A stretch of DNA of 25,350 nucleotides. It comes from Ichthyophthirius multifiliis (Eukaryota; Ciliophora; Oligohymenophorea; Hymenostomatida). Within the stretch, counting starts at the first letter, position 1; every line of letters begins with the position of its first letter. Location of the stretch: NCBI RefSeq assembly GCF_000220395.1, contig NW_004086216.1, positions 1-25,350 of the forward strand, written 5' to 3'. A program made the translations under genes and the position numbers. Under the pieces are notes generated by a model, which was not told where the DNA came from, did not search any database, and worked only from the letters and a program-made list of their open reading frames with translations. Positions 21,807-25,350 of this stretch are shown in pieces.

Positions 21807-23800
21807 TTCAAAGTATTTTTTTTAATTTTCCTTTTCATATTCATTCTCTTATTTTTAGTCTACTTAATTCTCTTATTTTTACTCTCCATATAAAAATCTG
21901 TTTATATAATAATGAATATAATTATTGTAATAATACATTTTTTTTTTAATTTTTAAATTTTAAATTTTAAATATTTTTCTTAAACACTCAAAATATATTT
22001 TCTTTAATATTTTAGAAGAAATTATTAAAAATATAAAATTTTTTGTATTCTTTTTTATTTTGTCTACTCTTATTTTGAGTTTTATTTATATTTATTTTAT
22101 TATAATTAATAATATGCTCTTATATTTCTCTATATATAAATAAAAAAAGTTAAATCAAAAAAAAAAACTCTATAAAAAAGATAATAAATAGCCTAAAATA
22201 TGAAATTCTTTATATAAAATTTTGTTAAAAAATTTATTTATAAATAAATTATATATGAAATTATTATTTTGAAAAAATAAGTATATATATTAAATTTTAA
22301 CTAATATCTAATTTGAATATATAAATATATATATATAGATATTTATAATTACCGATATATATTTAAAAAATAGCTACATATAAATAAAAGAAATATTAAA
22401 ATAAATAAAATTTTATAATTTTATAAATTTACAAAAAATTAAATTTAAAAATATAGATTTATTTAAATGTAAATATGACTTAATTATAAGATAAATCAGA
22501 TTAAAATTATTGTAAATAATGTACAATAAATCTTCATAATCATAAATAAATGAAAAATCAATTTAAATAGAATATAAAAAATATATGTCATAGAAAAAAT
22601 ATAATATCATAAATAAATATAAACTTTTTTTTAAAAAAAATATATATATTTTAAAAATATACTATTTAAAAAATCATTCTGAAAAATAATATATAATATA
22701 ATAATACATAAAGGTAAAACAATAAACTAAATATATTTATTTGAAAAAACGCAAAAAATAAAAAAATAAAAATAATTTCTAAAATATTCAAAATTTATTA
22801 ATTTGAAAATTTTTGAAATTAAAAGAAATTTATTTGATTATTAATCAATATAAATATTATATTAAAACTGGATATTTAAAAAAAAAAAAATATGTTTTTA
22901 CTATTAAAAAAATTTGTATATAATATATATATATTAAAAAGTTCTAAAATATTAAATAAAATAATACTGTAAATGGAAAATAAATAGAATAAAATTTAAT
23001 TTTATATATAAATATGCGAATCAAATGTAAATAGATTATTAATTAGGAAATAATTTAGATTATGACTTTTTAAAGAAAATATCTTCATATATAAAAAATT
23101 TATAAATATATTAAAAAAAATAAAAAATTTTAAGAAAATTAAAAATAATATTTATTATAGTAATACTATAAATAATTTTTTAATAAAGTAAATATTTATA
23201 TATATATATAGATAAATTTTTATATATTTATATTTTTTTATTTTAAATTTATATATAATAATTAAATTTTTTACTTAGCTATTAATATTTGAATATTTTT
23301 ACTATATTAATTATATATTACTCAATAATTTTATTTATAAACTATATTTAAAATTAGGCATATTTATAACTCATTAAATTTTATATGTTTTTATTTATTA
23401 AATAAGATATATTAGTTATTAATTAATTTTAAATTTATTTTTTGTTTTAATTAATATTAATTTAAGGATTTTTTTAATATTTATTTGATAATTATTACTA
23501 ATTTATTTTGATTTACGTTTTTTTAATTTTATTTATAAAAAAGTTTTGATATTAAAGACATCAATAACATTTACAATATAATAAATTACTTTAAATTAGA
23601 TATTTTTTTATATTGATTTTTATTCTTTTTATTATTTTAAAATAAAAATATACATTTATAAGATATAATATAATCTATTCTTATTTTTATATTTAAATAT
23701 ATATAAATTACAAAAAAAAATGTAATTTTAAATTTAAATATTTTAAAAAAATTAAACTTGCAAAAATATACTTATTAAAATATATATAAACGTGTTTAAA
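21807..23800. other. AT-rich intergenic region, no gene seen
   Basis: Two kilobases of A/T DNA between the coiled-coil gene and ribosomal protein L3. A 60-codon standard-code plus-strand ORF starting at 21767 is the antisense shadow and flank of the coiled-coil gene. Poly-A/T runs and short TA patches only; no islands of G/C like those in the micro-exon gene were found, although I looked for the same motif on both strands. Confidence 0.6.
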
Positions 23801-25011
23801 TCATTTAGCAACAGCCTTTTCTTCTAATCTTCCGTAGAATTTAGCTTTTTCATCTTAGGTTTAGAATCTACCATGTCCTAATTTGGATGAAGTATCAATA
23901 AACTTAAGATTGATTTATTCTTTAGCAGCTCCTTTAGTGTTAGTAAGTAAACTCTTTCTAAGTACAAGAGGTCTTTTCTTGGGTCCAACGCAACATCCTT
24001 TAATCATAATGAAATCGTTTTTAACGACACCATAGTGAGGGAAACCTCCCAAAGGAGTGATTTATTTATCAGTAAGATCTCCTTATGTAGAAGCGTTATT
24101 TTTTTAATCTCCTTTTCCTACTCTGTAGACTTTTTTATTAATTTCAGTTCTGTGGTGATATCCTAATTAACCAGCTCTGGCTACTGTGAATCTAATTCTG
24201 GAAGGATGCCAAGCTCCAATACAACCTACTTTTCTGTAACCTCTGTGTGTTTTTTTTTATAAGTGTTTTACACCAAATCTTTTAACGACGCCGGCAAATC
24301 CTTTACCTTTAGTTACACCAATAACGTCAATCATTTCATTTTCTTAGAATAATTAATCGACTGTAACTTCTTTTTCGAATAAACCTTTAGCGAATTCAAC
24401 CTATTATATATATTTATATAATACATTTATATATAAATATTTACTTTTTAAGCAACTGTGCCACCATTAACTTAGATTTCCAAAATGTGGTTTTTCTTTT
24501 ATCTGAAATTAAGTTTGTTCATATTGGTATGGGCAATAACTCTAACTACAGTGCAGTATTTTTTGATTCTATTAATAAGGATATCTTATTCTTTTTAATT
24601 GAAATTAGTCTCGTGTTTAGTGAAGGCTTTTTTCTTGGAATTAGTCCAGTTTTTATAGAATCTTCTTTTAGTGTTCTTATCTAAAGTTTTAGTCCAGACA
24701 GTACATAAAGCTCTTAAACCTCTAGGAGTATTAATATAACCAACTAAACCTACAACAGTCATAGGAGGACATTCAATAACGGTAACGGCTTCAACTACTT
24801 CCTTCTTGTGGTTTTTAGAACCAGGTCTTTCAACATCTCTTAATATGTGGGTCATACCTGCCTTGAATCCGGTGAAGGCGGTCAAGTGGGATTTCTTGGA
24901 AGCATCATCTCTGGGAAAAGCTCTGCATCTACCTCTGTGATGTCTAGTTCTTCTTCTAGGTCTGAATCCTAAGGAACCTCTTCTGGGGGCTTCGAATTTA
25001 CGATGGGACAT
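23801..25011 (-). CDS. RPL3: 60S ribosomal protein L3 (uL3), one intron
   Basis: Exons 25011-24445 and 24400-23801 give 388 residues plus TGA; the 44-nt intron 24444-24401 (GTAAAT...AATAG) is phase 0. The protein starts [19 protein letters not shown], with [20 protein letters not shown] and the long basic extension typical of eukaryotic uL3. The segment [20 protein letters not shown] followed by [20 protein letters not shown] is the most conserved block, including the tryptophan-containing finger that reaches the peptidyl-transferase centre. It ends with [13 protein letters not shown]. Length matches family members of ~390 residues. Three internal TAA/TAG codons (for example after HETNFN) must be read as glutamine. 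The gene is visibly more GC-rich than its neighbours, as expected of a highly expressed gene in this genome. Plus-strand ORFs here are shadows. Confidence 0.98.
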
Positions 25012-25287
25012 TTTTATTTTTGATATTATTTTTTTTCTTTAATTTTTTTTTTCTTTAAAATATTTATTTATTTATATATATATGTATATTTTCTTTTTTA
25101 ATTTTTTATACCTATAATAAATATATTTATTTATTTATTTATTTTGTACTTATTATATATTTTATTTTTATATTTAAAATTATATTAAGTAAATTTAAAA
25201 ATAAATAATTAATATTAATTTGTTTTATTTATTTTTTATTAAAAAAATGTATAATTTATTATTTAATTATTATAAAATAAAATTAAT

Positions 25288-25344
<57 letters not shown>

Positions 25345-25350
25345 TTAATT
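25012..25350. other. Upstream region of RPL3 with terminal (TA)n tract
   Basis: A/T-rich DNA 5' of the RPL3 start, with pyrimidine-rich stretches (plus-strand TTTTTTTTCTTTAA runs) and a (TA)21-like tract at 25293-25334 near the right edge. It should contain the RPL3 promoter; no specific element is recognisable. Confidence 0.6.

Noticed and set aside
24487-24684. Plus-strand ORF of 65 codons
   Set aside because: Antisense of RPL3.

Overview
The window looks like macronuclear-type DNA of a hymenostome ciliate, most like Ichthyophthirius or a close relative. It is extremely AT-rich with many (TA)n tracts. Every gene I could follow reads only if TAA and TAG mean glutamine and TGA is the sole stop. 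Introns are short (about 40-240 nt) and AT-rich; most begin GTA (some GTT or GTG) and end in AG. A standard-code ORF search therefore misses nearly everything except part of the ribosomal protein gene.

Layout. (1) 2-508, plus strand: C-terminal end of a Dopey/DOP1-family protein. (2) 676-2688, minus strand: the most remarkable object here, a gene whose ~82-residue product appears to be split into about 30 exons, 17 of them exactly one codon long, separated by mostly 46-62-nt phase-0 introns. The joined exons give a signal peptide followed by a furin/EGF-like cysteine motif. (3) 2689-4882: gene-poor AT-rich DNA. (4) 4883-5460, minus: a CFAP97 (Hemingway/KIAA1430)-like ciliary protein. (5) 6570-9579, plus: a TPR plus armadillo-like protein resembling UNC-45 co-chaperones, with an internal 8-residue repeat. 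(6) 9857-11894, minus: a six-exon MFS transporter of the SLC22-like type. (7) 12057-17193, minus: a seven-exon, ~1470-residue multi-pass membrane protein with a PAS-like region, of the ciliate tiny-macrocysts (TMC)-like family. (8) 18065-20233, minus: a 722-residue coiled-coil protein with an RbfA-like domain and a mitochondrial-type N-terminus. (9) 20424-20992, minus: a three-exon LAMTOR4-like Ragulator subunit. (10) 21273-21806, minus: a small coiled-coil protein, perhaps ESCRT-III-like. (11) 23801-25011, minus: ribosomal protein L3 with one 44-nt intron. The rest is AT-rich intergenic DNA.

The genes are ordinary single-copy eukaryotic genes with no operon logic; eight of the ten after DOP1 lie on the minus strand. 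I saw no rRNA, tRNA, CRISPR, transposon or virus-derived element. The undescribed-looking system is the single-codon-exon gene. Its coherence (28 internal exons, all multiples of three, ordered codons spelling CxxCxxxYxxxxxxGxCxxC) argues that the exons are real, but splicing has been inferred from genomic sequence only.
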